This document shows positions 1 through 8,239 of a DNA stretch of 37,284 bases, piece by piece (position 1 is the first letter of the stretch; each line of letters opens with the position of its first letter). Both the position numbers and the translations under genes were made by a program. The notes beneath the pieces are model-generated. The model made no database searches, was not told where the DNA came from, and saw only the letters and a program-made list of their open reading frames with translations. The stretch comes from Hyphomicrobiales bacterium (lineage in GTDB: Bacteria > Pseudomonadota > Alphaproteobacteria > Rhizobiales > Xanthobacteraceae), in NCBI GenBank assembly GCA_021323775.1, contig JAJPKK010000129.1, forward strand, positions 1 to 37,284, written 5' to 3'.

Positions 1-678
1 CGCTTTTCACGTCCTGCCCCACTCGAAATTCAAAAGAGTTTTCCACCGGGCCTGGCCCGACCTGCAGCGCATGAAACTTCTGCTACCCGTGGCGCGGTCC
101 TACCGGGCAAGTTTCTTCCTAAGCGAAAAGATTCGCTTAATGTTGCTGCTGTCCTTAGGGCGACCAAACACATAGATCGCGGCAGGGTGGGCAAAGCGAA
201 GCGTGCCCACCCGCCCTCAGCGGCCCTCTCTCCGCTCCTGGACCTGGGTCAGTTGCGTGGGCATGGCGCACCGAAGTCGGGTCTACCCGGCTTCGGCGCC
301 AAGATGTGTCGAAATCGGCGACTGCGGATTTCGATAAGCCCCCCCTTTGCCCACCGTGCACGCCGCGGCGGTGACCTTTGTGTCGCCGCATGCCCTTGAC
401 CACATCATCTTAGACTTCTTCGGTTTCTCATCTTCTGCCGGCAGCTGGCGACCACAAGGGTCGCGCCCATCGGCACTGACTTAAAGCGCTTTCGGTCTGG
501 GCTGACCTATCTCGCAGACCCGCATACCTTAAAGTCAGGGCTAATGAGGCTCGCCCTGCACTTCCTCGCTTCGGCGATGATCGATTGCGATTTTTGGACA
601 GGCGGACAGCATCTGCTGGCGGTGATATAACAGCGCAACGTCAGAGCTTAAGCATCAGAAGATATCAGAGGACCCGCC
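1..678. other. Left-edge intergenic region, no convincing gene
   Basis: I see no credible coding sequence here. Two short reading frames near 155-403, one per strand, overlap a palindromic repeat and have compositions typical of repeat DNA. A small perfect hairpin with 8-bp arms and a 4-nt loop lies at 120-139 (TAAGCGAA ... TTCGCTTA). A composite repeat occupies about 182-356 and is listed separately. The last 100 bases hold the ribosome binding site of the bicupin gene, AGAGGA at about 667-672. I could not identify a promoter with confidence. Confidence 0.6.
182..356. repeat. Composite palindromic repeat (TGGGCA / TGCCCA family)
   Basis: The left part is a hairpin, GGGTGGGCA followed ten bases later by TGCCCACCC, at about 185-213. 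The right part, 257-356, runs from GTGGGCATGGCGCA to CTTTGCCCACC. It resembles the reverse complement of 33348-33443, sharing the outer TGGGC/TTTGCCCACC ends and inner CGAAGTCGGG-like and CGAAATCGGC blocks. I read it as a dispersed non-coding palindromic element present twice in this window in opposite orientation. Confidence 0.6.
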
Positions 679-1896
679 ATGCACGACGTTCCCGGTTCCC
701 ACTGGCACGAGCCCACCGCCGGCAAGCGCGCCGGCTTCGGAAAATTCGGCCGGCCGAAGACTCCCTACGATCTCTTCATGGAGTCCGAGGGGATTCCGGT
801 GTTTCGCGATATCGGGGTCAGCAAGGTGCAGAACCTGCCGCTGGCGCCGTGGCGGCGCCTGGGCGGCCGCGGCACCTACATTCAGCTTCACGGCACCGAG
901 GGCAAATGGGGCTGCTACGTGGTCGAGGTGCCGGGCGCGGGCGCGCTCAATGCCGAGAAGCACCTCTACGAGGAGATCTATTTTGTCGTCGAGGGGCGCG
1001 GCACGACAGAAGTGTGGCTCGAAACCGACTCCAAGCGCCACGTGTTCGAATGGCAAAAAGGCTCGCTGTTCTCGATTCCGGTGAATGCATGGCACCGCAT
1101 CGTCAACGCAAGCTCAAGCCCGGCGCTGCTGCTCGGCGGCACCACGGCGCCGAACCTGATGAATCTCCTCAACAGCGTGGACGCGATCTTCAACTGCCCT
1201 TACGTGTTCCGCGACCGTTTCAGCGGCGCCGATGATTTCTACAAATACAAGGACGACATCGAGCCGGATCCGGTGCGCGGGCTCGCCATGCGGCGCACCA
1301 ACTTCATACCGGATATCATCAACTGCGATCTGCCGCTGGACAACCGCCGCTCGCCGGGTTGGCGCCGGGTCGAGCCTTTCATGACCGGCAATACGTTCTA
1401 TCTCTGGATCGGCCAGCACGAGAACGGCCGCTACTCCAAGGCCCATGCCCATACCTCCGCGGCCGTGCTGATCTGCATAAGGGGCAAGGGCTACACCTAT
1501 ACATGGCCCGAACATGCTGGCGTCACGCCGTGGCGCGACGGCAAGGCGCACCTCGTCAAGCGCGTCGACTACGAGCCGGTGGGTATGGTGTCTGCGGCGC
1601 CGGGCGGCGCGCGCTGGTACCACCAGCATTTCGGCGCGTCCCGCGATCCGCTGCGCCTCACCGCCTGGTTCGGCCCGCACAATCCGGGCCGCGAGCCCGG
1701 TCCGCCGGGCGAAATCCATACCGACTATACCGCCATGGACATCCCAGAAGGCGGCACCGCCATCCCGTACTGGATGGAAGACCCGTTCATTGCCAAGGAA
1801 TACGGGGAGATCCTGACGAGAGAGGCTGTGCTCAACCGCATGGAGCCGGAGTTCTATGACAAGAACTTCAAGGGCGAATTGCCGAAGGGAGTGTGA
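679..1896 (+). CDS. Bicupin domain protein (gentisate-dioxygenase-like fold)
   Basis: A 405-residue protein with two cupin barrels, the architecture of gentisate 1,2-dioxygenases and related ring-cleaving enzymes. Barrel 1 (about residues 65-155) shows H95, E98/E99 and H139 as possible metal ligands. Barrel 2 (about 235-335) shows H256, H258, H315 and H317. There is no signal peptide, so it is probably cytoplasmic. The ATG start follows AGAGGA by about six bases. It ends 167 bases before the EutA-like gene on the same strand, with a palindromic repeat between them, so co-transcription is uncertain. The cupin assignment is secure from the motif spacing. The substrate is unknown: a non-haem iron dioxygenase acting on an aromatic acid is one possibility, and a non-catalytic or isomerase cupin is another. 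Confidence 0.8.
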   Translation: MHDVPGSHWHEPTAGKRAGFGKFGRPKTPYDLFMESEGIPVFRDIGVSKVQNLPLAPWRRLGGRGTYIQLHGTEGKWGCYVVEVPGAGALNAEKHLYEEIYFVVEGRGTTEVWLETDSKRHVFEWQKGSLFSIPVNAWHRIVNASSSPALLLGGTTAPNLMNLLNSVDAIFNCPYVFRDRFSGADDFYKYKDDIEPDPVRGLAMRRTNFIPDIINCDLPLDNRRSPGWRRVEPFMTGNTFYLWIGQHENGRYSKAHAHTSAAVLICIRGKGYTYTWPEHAGVTPWRDGKAHLVKRVDYEPVGMVSAAPGGARWYHQHFGASRDPLRLTAWFGPHNPGREPGPPGEIHTDYTAMDIPEGGTAIPYWMEDPFIAKEYGEILTREAVLNRMEPEFYDKNFKGELPKGV

Positions 1897-1913
1897 GGGG
1901 CGACTTCCCCCTT

Positions 1914-1998
1914 TAGCCCGGGTTGAGCGAAAGCGAAACCCGGGGCAGCAGTTGCCCTGTTGACAGGCCGCTCCCGGATTTCGCGGCGCTCAATCCGG
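1914..1998. repeat. Palindromic repeat, TAGCCCGGGTTGAGCG family
   Basis: The left arm begins TAGCCCGGGTTGAGCGAAAG (1914 onward). The right arm, CCCGGATTTCGCGGCGCTC followed by AATCCGG, ends near 1998, and the arms are complementary over most of their length. The element sits between the bicupin and EutA-like genes and lies inside the open frame upstream of the ATG at 2064. That supports the downstream start for EutA. Related copies lie at 18743-18832 and 28267-28453. Confidence 0.7.
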
Positions 1999-2063
1999 CC
2001 ACAAGAACCGGCTGCGCTCAACCCTTCCGATGGACATTTTCGAAGCAGCGCGATGGAGTTTTG

Positions 2064-3608
2064 ATGAAGATCGAGACCGATGAGCAGGGCGGCCGGATTT
2101 TCTTTTCGACCACCGGGCGCAGCCTCGAGGGCGAGGATGAAATCTGTCTCCTGAGCGTCGGCGTCGACATCGGCTCTTCGACCTCACACCTCGTGTTTTC
2201 CCGCATCGTTCTGGAGCGGCTCGACAGCCGCTACGTCGTGGCCGAGCGCGAGACCTTTTATCAATCCGATATCCTGCTTACGCCCTACACGTCCGAAGAC
2301 GACATTGATGCCGAGGCGCTGGGTGCGTTTTTCGAAAAGCAATACGAAAACGCCATGGTAGATCCGGACGAGATCGACGCCGGCGCCCTGATCCTCACCG
2401 GGGTTGCGGTGCGGCGCACCAACGCGCGCCGCATCGGGGAACTGTTCGCTGGCCAGGCCGGCAAACTCGTGGCGGTCAGCGCCGGCGACAGCCTCGAGAC
2501 CATTATGGCAGCCTATGGCTCCGGCGCCGTCGCCCGCTCGATCCGCGATGGCGCCGTCGTCATGAATGTCGACATCGGCGGCGGCACCTCCAAGATCGCG
2601 GTATGCCAGGACGGCGTCGTTGCTGCCATCACGGCGATCGACGTCGGGGCCCGCCTTGTCTGCGCCGATGCAACGGGACGCATCACCCGCCTGGAGGAAG
2701 CCGGACGCCGCTTCGGCGAGGACCTTGGCCTCAAGCTTCACATCGGGCAACAACTCGCGCCCGACGACGCCGCACGGCTCGCCGCCCGCATGGCGGACAG
2801 CCTGTTCGACGCGATGCGAGGCGGCGCCCCGCGGCTCGGCACGACGGGCCTCTTGCGCCTCGATCCCCTCGCCTTTAGCGGCCCCATCGATATGGTGACC
2901 TTTTCGGGCGGCGTCTCCGAATATGTCTATGGCTGGGAGACCGGCAATTTCGGCGACCTCGGCAGCCTGCTCGCGGCTGAGATCCGCAACCGCGTCATTG
3001 CGGCCGGGATTGAGATCAAGCCGCCGGCGCAGGGCATCCGCGCCACCGTGATCGGCGCATCGCAATACACGACGCAGGTGAGCGGCAGCACCATCTTCGT
3101 GTCGCCGCTCAGCGCTCTGCCGCTGCGCAACCTGCCCGTCATCGCGCCGGATTTCGCACTCGACGGCGATGCGATCGCGAGCGCAGCGGTCGCGGCCGCG
3201 ATCCGGAAGGCCCTGCTGCATCTCGACCTCGCGGAATCCGAATCCCCGGTTGCGGTTTTTGTGCCCTGGGCAGGGTCGGCCACGTTCCACCGGCTCGATG
3301 CATTTTGCCGCGGCGTGGTGGAGGGGCTGGAAAGCCTGTTGACGCGCGGTCTCCCGGTGGTGCTGGCCGGCGATGGCGACGTCGGAGGATTGTTGGGGAT
3401 TCACTTCCGTGAGGAGATGAAGCTTGAAAATCCCGTCATCTCCATCGACGGGCTTGAGCTTAAGCAATTCGATTTCATCGACATCGGCGAGATGCTGGAA
3501 AGTTCCGGCGCCGTGCCTGTGGTGATCAAGTCGCTGATCTTCCCAGCGAGCGCGGCGCTTGGCCAGGAGTGGAAAGCCACAAAGGCGGCGACCCCGATTT
3601 CGAAATAG
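2064..3608 (+). CDS. eutA: EutA-like ethanolamine ammonia-lyase reactivating factor
   Basis: A 514-residue actin/Hsp70-like ATPase of the EutA family. EutA releases damaged adenosylcobalamin from ethanolamine ammonia-lyase (EutBC) in an ATP-dependent reaction. The phosphate-1 loop is GVDIGSST (residues 33-40) and the phosphate-2 loop is NVDIGGGTSK (168-177). A further glycine-rich FSGGVSEYVYG segment lies near residue 280. Length is close to enterobacterial EutA (about 470). The frame is open from 1923, but those first 47 codons run through a palindromic repeat. The ATG at 2064, with a GGAG-like site just upstream, is the sensible start. No eutB, eutC or cobalamin adenosyltransferase is in the window, so the client enzyme is unseen. 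It could serve another B12-dependent lyase. Family confident, partner unknown. Confidence 0.8.
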   Translation: MKIETDEQGGRIFFSTTGRSLEGEDEICLLSVGVDIGSSTSHLVFSRIVLERLDSRYVVAERETFYQSDILLTPYTSEDDIDAEALGAFFEKQYENAMVDPDEIDAGALILTGVAVRRTNARRIGELFAGQAGKLVAVSAGDSLETIMAAYGSGAVARSIRDGAVVMNVDIGGGTSKIAVCQDGVVAAITAIDVGARLVCADATGRITRLEEAGRRFGEDLGLKLHIGQQLAPDDAARLAARMADSLFDAMRGGAPRLGTTGLLRLDPLAFSGPIDMVTFSGGVSEYVYGWETGNFGDLGSLLAAEIRNRVIAAGIEIKPPAQGIRATVIGASQYTTQVSGSTIFVSPLSALPLRNLPVIAPDFALDGDAIASAAVAAAIRKALLHLDLAESESPVAVFVPWAGSATFHRLDAFCRGVVEGLESLLTRGLPVVLAGDGDVGGLLGIHFREEMKLENPVISIDGLELKQFDFIDIGEMLESSGAVPVVIKSLIFPASAALGQEWKATKAATPISK

Positions 3609-3953
3609 CTCTCCGTCCTGCTCGAAACTCGGCATTCCTGCATGCCGCACATTCCTGCATGCCGCATCTGAAGCCGTCGCATGCGTCCTGGGGGACCGGC
3701 CGGAATGATACCGGAATGATATGGGGCGGAAATGGATTAATAGACCGCAATGCGGCCCAAATCGCCCGCTGCTGCGCAGCAAAATATCGATCCCGCAAAT
3801 GCCGCCGGCTGAAGCAGCCGAAGCCCATATTAAATTGCTGTAAACGCGACATTTTCGAGCAAAATTTTGTGACCCGCTTGTGCCTTGTGCAGTGCGGTAT
3901 GCGCATTACCTAGCGCCGCGGGGGCGACAAAAAAACCACATGTGAGGTCAAGC
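3609..3953. other. Intergenic region with two perfect tandem duplications
   Basis: No gene is supported. A 17-bp unit, CATTCCTGCATGCCGCA, occurs twice head to tail at 3633-3649 and 3650-3666. An 11-bp unit, CCGGAATGATA, occurs twice at 3700-3710 and 3711-3721. The stretch from about 3780 to 3870 is AT-richer than its surroundings and may hold the promoter of the small secreted protein, but I cannot place -35 and -10 boxes reliably. Confidence 0.6.
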
Positions 3954-4196
3954 ATGAGAGCGAACCTGAAAGTGATCCTGGCAGCAATCGGCGTCGCGGT
4001 TCTGGCGTCTCCTGTCGCAGCCCAGTCCGAGCCGCGTCACCATGCTGCGCACCCGGCGCCAGGCGTTTCGCGCACGTATGGATCCACTCTTCCGGCCCCC
4101 GCTTGGCGGCCGGCGCCTGGTGTGATCACCGGAGGAGGCCAGTTCCGCGTTCCCGATTGCGTGCACGTAACGTTCCCGCAGTGCGGCGGAAGCTGA
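3954..4196 (+). CDS. Small secreted protein of unknown function
   Basis: An 80-residue protein starting at ATG 3954. Residues 1-24 form a typical Sec signal peptide: an Arg/Lys N-terminus, a hydrophobic core ending ASPVAAQ, and likely cleavage after AQ or nearby. The mature part is about 55 residues, rich in Pro, His and Gly. It contains two cysteines near its C-terminus (PDCVHVTFPQCGG) that could form a disulfide in the periplasm. A GAGG-type ribosome site precedes the start. A strong hairpin terminator follows within 35 bases, so the gene is probably an independent transcription unit. I do not recognise the family. An upstream in-frame ATG at 3885 would place the signal peptide internally and is less likely. 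Confidence 0.65.
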   Translation: MRANLKVILAAIGVAVLASPVAAQSEPRHHAAHPAPGVSRTYGSTLPAPAWRPAPGVITGGGQFRVPDCVHVTFPQCGGS

Positions 4197-4229
4197 GGCC
4201 CTCAGGCAAAAAGCCTTGAGGCCGAAGAC

Positions 4230-4266
4230 AAAGAAAGGCGGGCTTAGCCCGCCTTTCTTTATTTTA
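4230..4266 (+). terminator. Rho-independent terminator
   Basis: AAGAAAGGCGGGC at 4231-4243, a TTA loop, and GCCCGCCTTTCTT at 4247-4259 form a 13-bp perfect stem. The T-rich run TTTATTTTATTCTTT follows. It closes the small secreted protein gene. The purine-rich left arm could also let it act in the other direction. A weaker bulged hairpin lies just upstream at 4201-4220. Confidence 0.9.
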
Positions 4267-4412
4267 TTCTTTGTACCAGCCAGACGCGCCCGCGATCGAC
4301 AGCGGCGCAACAGAAGCGATCGCATGCATTGTTCGAAACGCGATCGGGCCTGCGCGGCTGTGGTAGCATCGCCCTGCGGCATTCGAGGGTTGAACGCGGA
4401 GCGGAGCAGCAG

Positions 4413-5840
4413 GTGCCCTATCGAGACCTTCGTGAATTCATTGCCCGGGTCGACGCTTTCGGCGCGCTGCGGCGCGTCGCGGGCGCTGACCCATATCACG
4501 AGATCGGCGCGATCACCGAGGTCGCAGCCGGGATGGCGGATTGCCCGGCGCTCCTGTTCGATCATGCCAAGGGCTATCCAGCCGGGTTCCGCATCTTCTC
4601 GAACGCGGTGACGAGCCCGCAAAGGGCGGCGCTCGCGCTCGGCATCGACCCGATGTTACGGCCGCTCGACGCGCTCAAGGCATGGATGGCGAAACGGGCC
4701 GGCTTGGCCCGGCGCAAACCGGTGGAAGTCGCCAATCCGGCGTTCATGGAAAATTCGCACATCGGGAACGACGTCGACCTCGCCAGATTTCCCGCGCCGG
4801 TGTGGCACAGAGCGGACGGCGGCGCCTATATCGGGTCGGGCAGCCTTGTGGTCATGCGCGACCCCGACAGCGGCTGGATCAATGCCTCGATCTATCGCGT
4901 GCAGGTGCACGCACGGAACCGGGTGACCATCCAGTTCGACCACAGCGGCCGGCACGGCGCCATCATTGCGCGAAAATACTGGGAGAGCGGCAAAGCTTGT
5001 CCGGTCGCGGTAGTCAGCGGCGAAGACCCGGCGCTGTTCGTCGCGGGCTTCGAATATCTCCCGGCCGGCGCCTCCGAGTACGAGTTCGCCGGCGCTATCA
5101 AGGATGCGCCGATCGAGATCTGCCCTGGCGCCATTACCGGTTTGCCACTGCCGGCCCGCGCGGAAATCATTCTCGAAGGCCATTTGCTTCCATTCCCCGA
5201 AAACTCTCTGCCGGAAGGCCCGTTTGGCGAATTCACGGGCTATTTTGCAGCCGACCAGCGCCCCTGCCCGGTGATGGAGGTTGCCGCCGTCCACCACCGC
5301 GACGATCCGATCCTGCTCGGCTCGCCGCCCATGAAGCCGCCCCGCTTCCATTTCGGGCTGCCGCTGCGCGCCGCCGGCATCTGGAGCAATCTCGAAGCTG
5401 CCGGCGTCACCGATGTGGCCGGCGTCTGGCAGCACGTCTCACAACTCATGACGGTTGTGGCGCTGCGCCAGCGCTATGACGGCCATGCCAAACGCGCCGC
5501 GCTGATTGCCGCCGCCAACAGCTATATGGGCCGCCTCGTGGTGGTGGTGGACGACGACGTCGACCCCTCCGACCTCGCTGACGTCATGTGGGCGGTGACG
5601 ACACGCTGCGAGCCCTCCGAGCAGACCGACATCCTCCGCAACGCGTGGAGCTCTGCGCTCGATCCGCGCATTCCACCCGAAGCGAAGGCGCGCGGCGTTA
5701 CCTCGCATTCGAAGCTGATCATCGAGGCCGTCAAGCCGTTTGCGTGGATCGACCGCTTCCCGAAGCTCTCCGCCCTCTCCCATGACGATGCGCGCGTCGT
5801 CGAGAAAAAGTGGGGCAAAATCCTAAAAGGGGGTGCTTAG
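4413..5840 (+). CDS. UbiD-family prenylated-FMN decarboxylase
   Basis: A 475-residue member of the UbiD family, which reversibly decarboxylates aromatic or unsaturated acids using prenylated FMN. The catalytic set of fungal Fdc1 (N168, R173, E277, E282) has counterparts with the same spacing: N157 and R162 in NASIYR, and E268 and E273 in PEGPFGEF. The N-terminal PYRDLREFIARV is the usual UbiD opening, which argues for the GTG at 4413 (GGAG about seven bases upstream). The in-frame ATG at 4329 is less likely because it adds 28 unrelated residues. No UbiX prenyltransferase is in the window, so the cofactor must come from elsewhere. Substrate unknown. It may be functionally linked to the upstream bicupin gene in aromatic acid catabolism (inference). 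Confidence 0.88.
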   Translation: MPYRDLREFIARVDAFGALRRVAGADPYHEIGAITEVAAGMADCPALLFDHAKGYPAGFRIFSNAVTSPQRAALALGIDPMLRPLDALKAWMAKRAGLARRKPVEVANPAFMENSHIGNDVDLARFPAPVWHRADGGAYIGSGSLVVMRDPDSGWINASIYRVQVHARNRVTIQFDHSGRHGAIIARKYWESGKACPVAVVSGEDPALFVAGFEYLPAGASEYEFAGAIKDAPIEICPGAITGLPLPARAEIILEGHLLPFPENSLPEGPFGEFTGYFAADQRPCPVMEVAAVHHRDDPILLGSPPMKPPRFHFGLPLRAAGIWSNLEAAGVTDVAGVWQHVSQLMTVVALRQRYDGHAKRAALIAAANSYMGRLVVVVDDDVDPSDLADVMWAVTTRCEPSEQTDILRNAWSSALDPRIPPEAKARGVTSHSKLIIEAVKPFAWIDRFPKLSALSHDDARVVEKKWGKILKGGA

Positions 5841-5868
5841 CCGGGATTGAGCAAGAATCCGGAACGCG
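5838..5868. repeat. Degenerate fragment of the AGCCGGGATTGAGC repeat
   Basis: Directly after the UbiD stop codon lies AGCCGGGATTGAGCAAGAAT followed by CCGGAACGCGG. It resembles one arm of the TAGCCCGGGTTGAGCG palindrome seen at 1914. The matching arm is missing, so this looks like a decayed copy. The following bases to about 6046 show no gene on either strand. Confidence 0.4.
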
Positions 5869-6046
5869 GGTACGGCAAACGCCTCGGGCGGGCGTCACAT
5901 GCAATTTCGATCCGCGAAGCCGTCGCCGTCTTGGTCACGCCTTTTTCAAAAGTGAACCACTCGCCCGCAGGATCGGCCGAGATAGGGTCGTCATGCCCGG
6001 GCAGTGCGCAAAGATCGGGGAAATGCGATTGCGCCGCCGCGGGCGA

Positions 6047-6238
6047 TCAGCGCGACGGCTTCCATGGGCGGCATCCCCGGGGCGGCAGCACGAATGCCGT
6101 TTCGGAAAGATTGAATTCCGCCGCGATCGCCTGCGTCTGTTCCGACCTGAGGCCGCGTGCATCCGGTACGACGGCGAGCGGATTGCCGCTGAATTGCCGG
6201 TCGGCGAAGACGTCGACGGTGACGAAGTTAAGTTGCAT
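6047..6238 (-). pseudogene. N-terminal remnant of a PhzF-family isomerase
   Basis: Read on the minus strand from the ATG at 6238, the frame encodes about 53 residues closely resembling the N-terminus of PhzF/YddE-type proteins. Examples are [20 protein letters not shown] and [17 protein letters not shown], the latter including the region of the conserved catalytic Glu. The similarity then stops abruptly, and a stop codon follows after about ten unrelated residues. Complete PhzF proteins are about 260-300 residues, so more than three quarters of the gene is missing. No continuation is visible in the other frames down to the UbiD gene. It is best treated as a deletion remnant, wedged between two repeat elements. 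Confidence 0.7.
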
Positions 6239-6339
6239 CGCGCAGCTCGTGGACTGGCAGTTGAGAGAAGTAGGTGGGCGCTCTTCGACAAGCTCACAGC
6301 GAAGCGCGCCCCGTCTGGGGCCGTCAATCACTCGGCCGC

Positions 6340-6434
6340 AGGATGCGTTGAGCCGTAGCGAAACGCATCAGGGAGGCGGCTCAGGGCGAGCCTGGCGGCG
6401 GGTTTCGCTGCCGCTCAACCCACCCCTACGGTCC
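6340..6434. repeat. Degenerate palindromic repeat overlapping the amidase stop codon
   Basis: The segment between the PhzF remnant and the amidase contains CCGTAGCGAAACGC on the left and GTTTCGCTGCCGCTCAACCC then CCTACGG on the right, an interrupted inverted repeat. On the minus strand it reads CCGTAGGGGTGGGTTGAGCG, the style of the GTAGGGTGGGTT repeats of rhizobia. The amidase stop codon (6426-6428) lies within the right arm. Confidence 0.5.
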
Positions 6435-8090
6435 ACATTCTGGCTGCAGCGGCGGCACGCCGGGCGGCATGCGCCGGGCCTTGGTCGCCTGCTCGAACGC
6501 ATAGGCAAGCCGCAGCAGCGCCGGCTCGCTCCAGGCGCGGCCGGTGAAGGTCGCGCCAAACGGATATTCGGGCGTCGCAATCGCGCCGACGCCGGCGACC
6601 ATGCCGGCCGGCACCTGAACGCTCGGATAGCCCGCCTTGGCGGCAACGGCGGCGCCGTATCGGCTCGGAAACAAGATGGCGTCGAGCTTGTGTTCGTCCA
6701 TGTAGGCGTCGATGCCCAGCGTACGCGTCGCGCGAATGTCCATCTGACGCGCCGCAACATACTCGATCGCGTCCAGGCCGCCTTCCGTCGCCTGCGAGGC
6801 GAGAAAGATATCCTGGCCGAAACGCAGCGCACGATCGGCATGCGCGGCATTGAAGGCGATGATGTCCGCCATCGTGCGCATGCGGGTGCCCTTGGCCCAG
6901 TCGCGCAGGTAAGCGTTGAGGTCGTGCTTGAGCTCATAGAGATAGACGACGGGGCGCCGCACCGCTTCGTATCGGCTCGCGCTCTCCGGGTTGAGGTTAA
7001 GCACGGCGGCCTCAGTGCCGGGACCGCCCGCCCAGCTGATGGTCGACATATTGGCGCGCACCAGCGTAGCGCCGGCGGCCTCCAGGACCGACATCACATT
7101 GCGCATTACTGCGGCGGCCCGCGGCGGCAGCGCCCCGTAATACACGTCGTTTGCGGGATCTTGCGGATCGCTCGGAATGCCGATGCGCGCGCCGCGCAGG
7201 CCATCCTTGTCGAGGACGCTCGTATAGTCGGACGGCCGCTTAAGGTCGCGCGTCGCCTCGTCGAGCGGATCGGGCGCTGCGAGCACGTTGAGGAGGATCG
7301 CGGCGTCGCGCACAGTGCGCGTGAGCGGGCCGGCGGTGTCCTGGGTGTGGGTGATCGGGATGATGCCGGCCCGGCTGATGAGTCCGACCGTGGGTTTCAC
7401 GGTGACGACGCCGTTCTGGGTGGCGGGCGAAAGCAGCGAGCCTGATGTCTCGGTGCCGATCGCGGCCGCGGCGAGCCCGGCGGCGACCGCGACCGCCGAG
7501 CCAGAGCTCGAACCGCCGGGCTGCACGATCGGAACGCCTCGCGCGTTGACTTCGAGCGCAAACGGATTCTTGACCTGGCCGCCGAGCGACGAATAGCCCG
7601 ACGGCATGTCGATCGCGAGGATATTAGCGAACTCCGTGAGGTTGGCTTTCCCAAGGATCACGGCGCCGGCCTCGCGCAGGAGCCTGGTGACTGTTGCGTC
7701 GCGATTGGCGTAGGCATCGGCAAGCGCGAGCGAGCCTGCGGTGGTGTGCTCGTTGTCGCCGGTTGCGATATTGTCCTTGAGGAGCACCGGGATGCCTTCC
7801 AGCGGCCGGCGCGGGCCGGACTTGCGGGCGTCGATCGCTGCCGCAATCGCAAGCGCGTCCGGGTTCATCTCGCGCACCGCATTGAGGTGCGGTCCGGCGC
7901 GGTCGTAGGCTTCGATCCGCGCCGTGTAGGCGCGCACCAGATCGGTCGCCGTGGCGCGGCCGGCGGCCAACGCCCCCTGCAGATCGCCGATGGTCGCATT
8001 CTCGACGCACACAGCGCCCTCCGCCGCAAGCGTCGGCGCCGCGATGGCTGCGGCGATCAACGCAAGCAACACCATGAACGCACGCTGCAT
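6426..8090 (-). CDS. Exported amidase (amidase-signature family)
   Basis: A 554-residue amidase-signature enzyme hydrolysing an amide bond. The Ser-cisSer-Lys triad is visible: K105 in VLLKDNI, S194 in PGGSSSGSA, and nucleophile S218 in GTETSGSL, with the usual 24-residue spacing between the two serines. Residues 1-23 form a signal peptide (FMVLLALIAAAIAAP then TLAAEG), so the enzyme acts in the periplasm or outside the cell. The ATG at 8090 is preceded by GGGAGGGG and is preferred over an upstream in-frame ATG at 8168 that would bury the signal peptide. It is transcribed away from the TacA-like remnant with about 150 bases between. Substrate unknown; amides or peptide amides are possible. 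Confidence 0.87.
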   Translation of the reverse strand: MQRAFMVLLALIAAAIAAPTLAAEGAVCVENATIGDLQGALAAGRATATDLVRAYTARIEAYDRAGPHLNAVREMNPDALAIAAAIDARKSGPRRPLEGIPVLLKDNIATGDNEHTTAGSLALADAYANRDATVTRLLREAGAVILGKANLTEFANILAIDMPSGYSSLGGQVKNPFALEVNARGVPIVQPGGSSSGSAVAVAAGLAAAAIGTETSGSLLSPATQNGVVTVKPTVGLISRAGIIPITHTQDTAGPLTRTVRDAAILLNVLAAPDPLDEATRDLKRPSDYTSVLDKDGLRGARIGIPSDPQDPANDVYYGALPPRAAAVMRNVMSVLEAAGATLVRANMSTISWAGGPGTEAAVLNLNPESASRYEAVRRPVVYLYELKHDLNAYLRDWAKGTRMRTMADIIAFNAAHADRALRFGQDIFLASQATEGGLDAIEYVAARQMDIRATRTLGIDAYMDEHKLDAILFPSRYGAAVAAKAGYPSVQVPAGMVAGVGAIATPEYPFGATFTGRAWSEPALLRLAYAFEQATKARRMPPGVPPLQPECGP

Positions 8091-8239
8091 GACACCCCTC
8101 CCGGCGCTGGGTTGTTTTGGCTGAGCCCGGCTCGTAGTGATTGTGATCGAACGCAGGGGCGGCCGCAATGGGATTGATAGGGCAGACCTTCCAAGCAGTC
8201 GAATTTTTTGCGCGAAATCTCTTGCGTGTTACGTCAGCC

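Noticed and set aside
155-403. Short open frames on both strands at the left edge
   Set aside because: They lie over a palindromic repeat and have repeat-like composition; no domain or ribosome site supports them.
594-631. TTGGAC ... TATAAC promoter for the bicupin gene
   Set aside because: The spacing is 26 bases, too long for a sigma-70-type promoter.
1923-2063. N-terminal extension of the EutA-like protein
   Set aside because: These 47 codons translate a palindromic repeat and are not EutA-like; ATG 2064 gives the family start.
2184-3782. Long minus-strand open frame (532 codons) opposite the EutA-like gene
   Set aside because: It is an antisense shadow: the plus strand carries clear EutA motifs, and the minus frame is Arg/Ala/Gly/His-rich with no recognisable domain.
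5847-7445. Long plus-strand open frame (532 codons) opposite the amidase
   Set aside because: Antisense shadow. The amidase catalytic triad and signal peptide are on the minus strand, and the plus frame also runs through the PhzF remnant and repeats.
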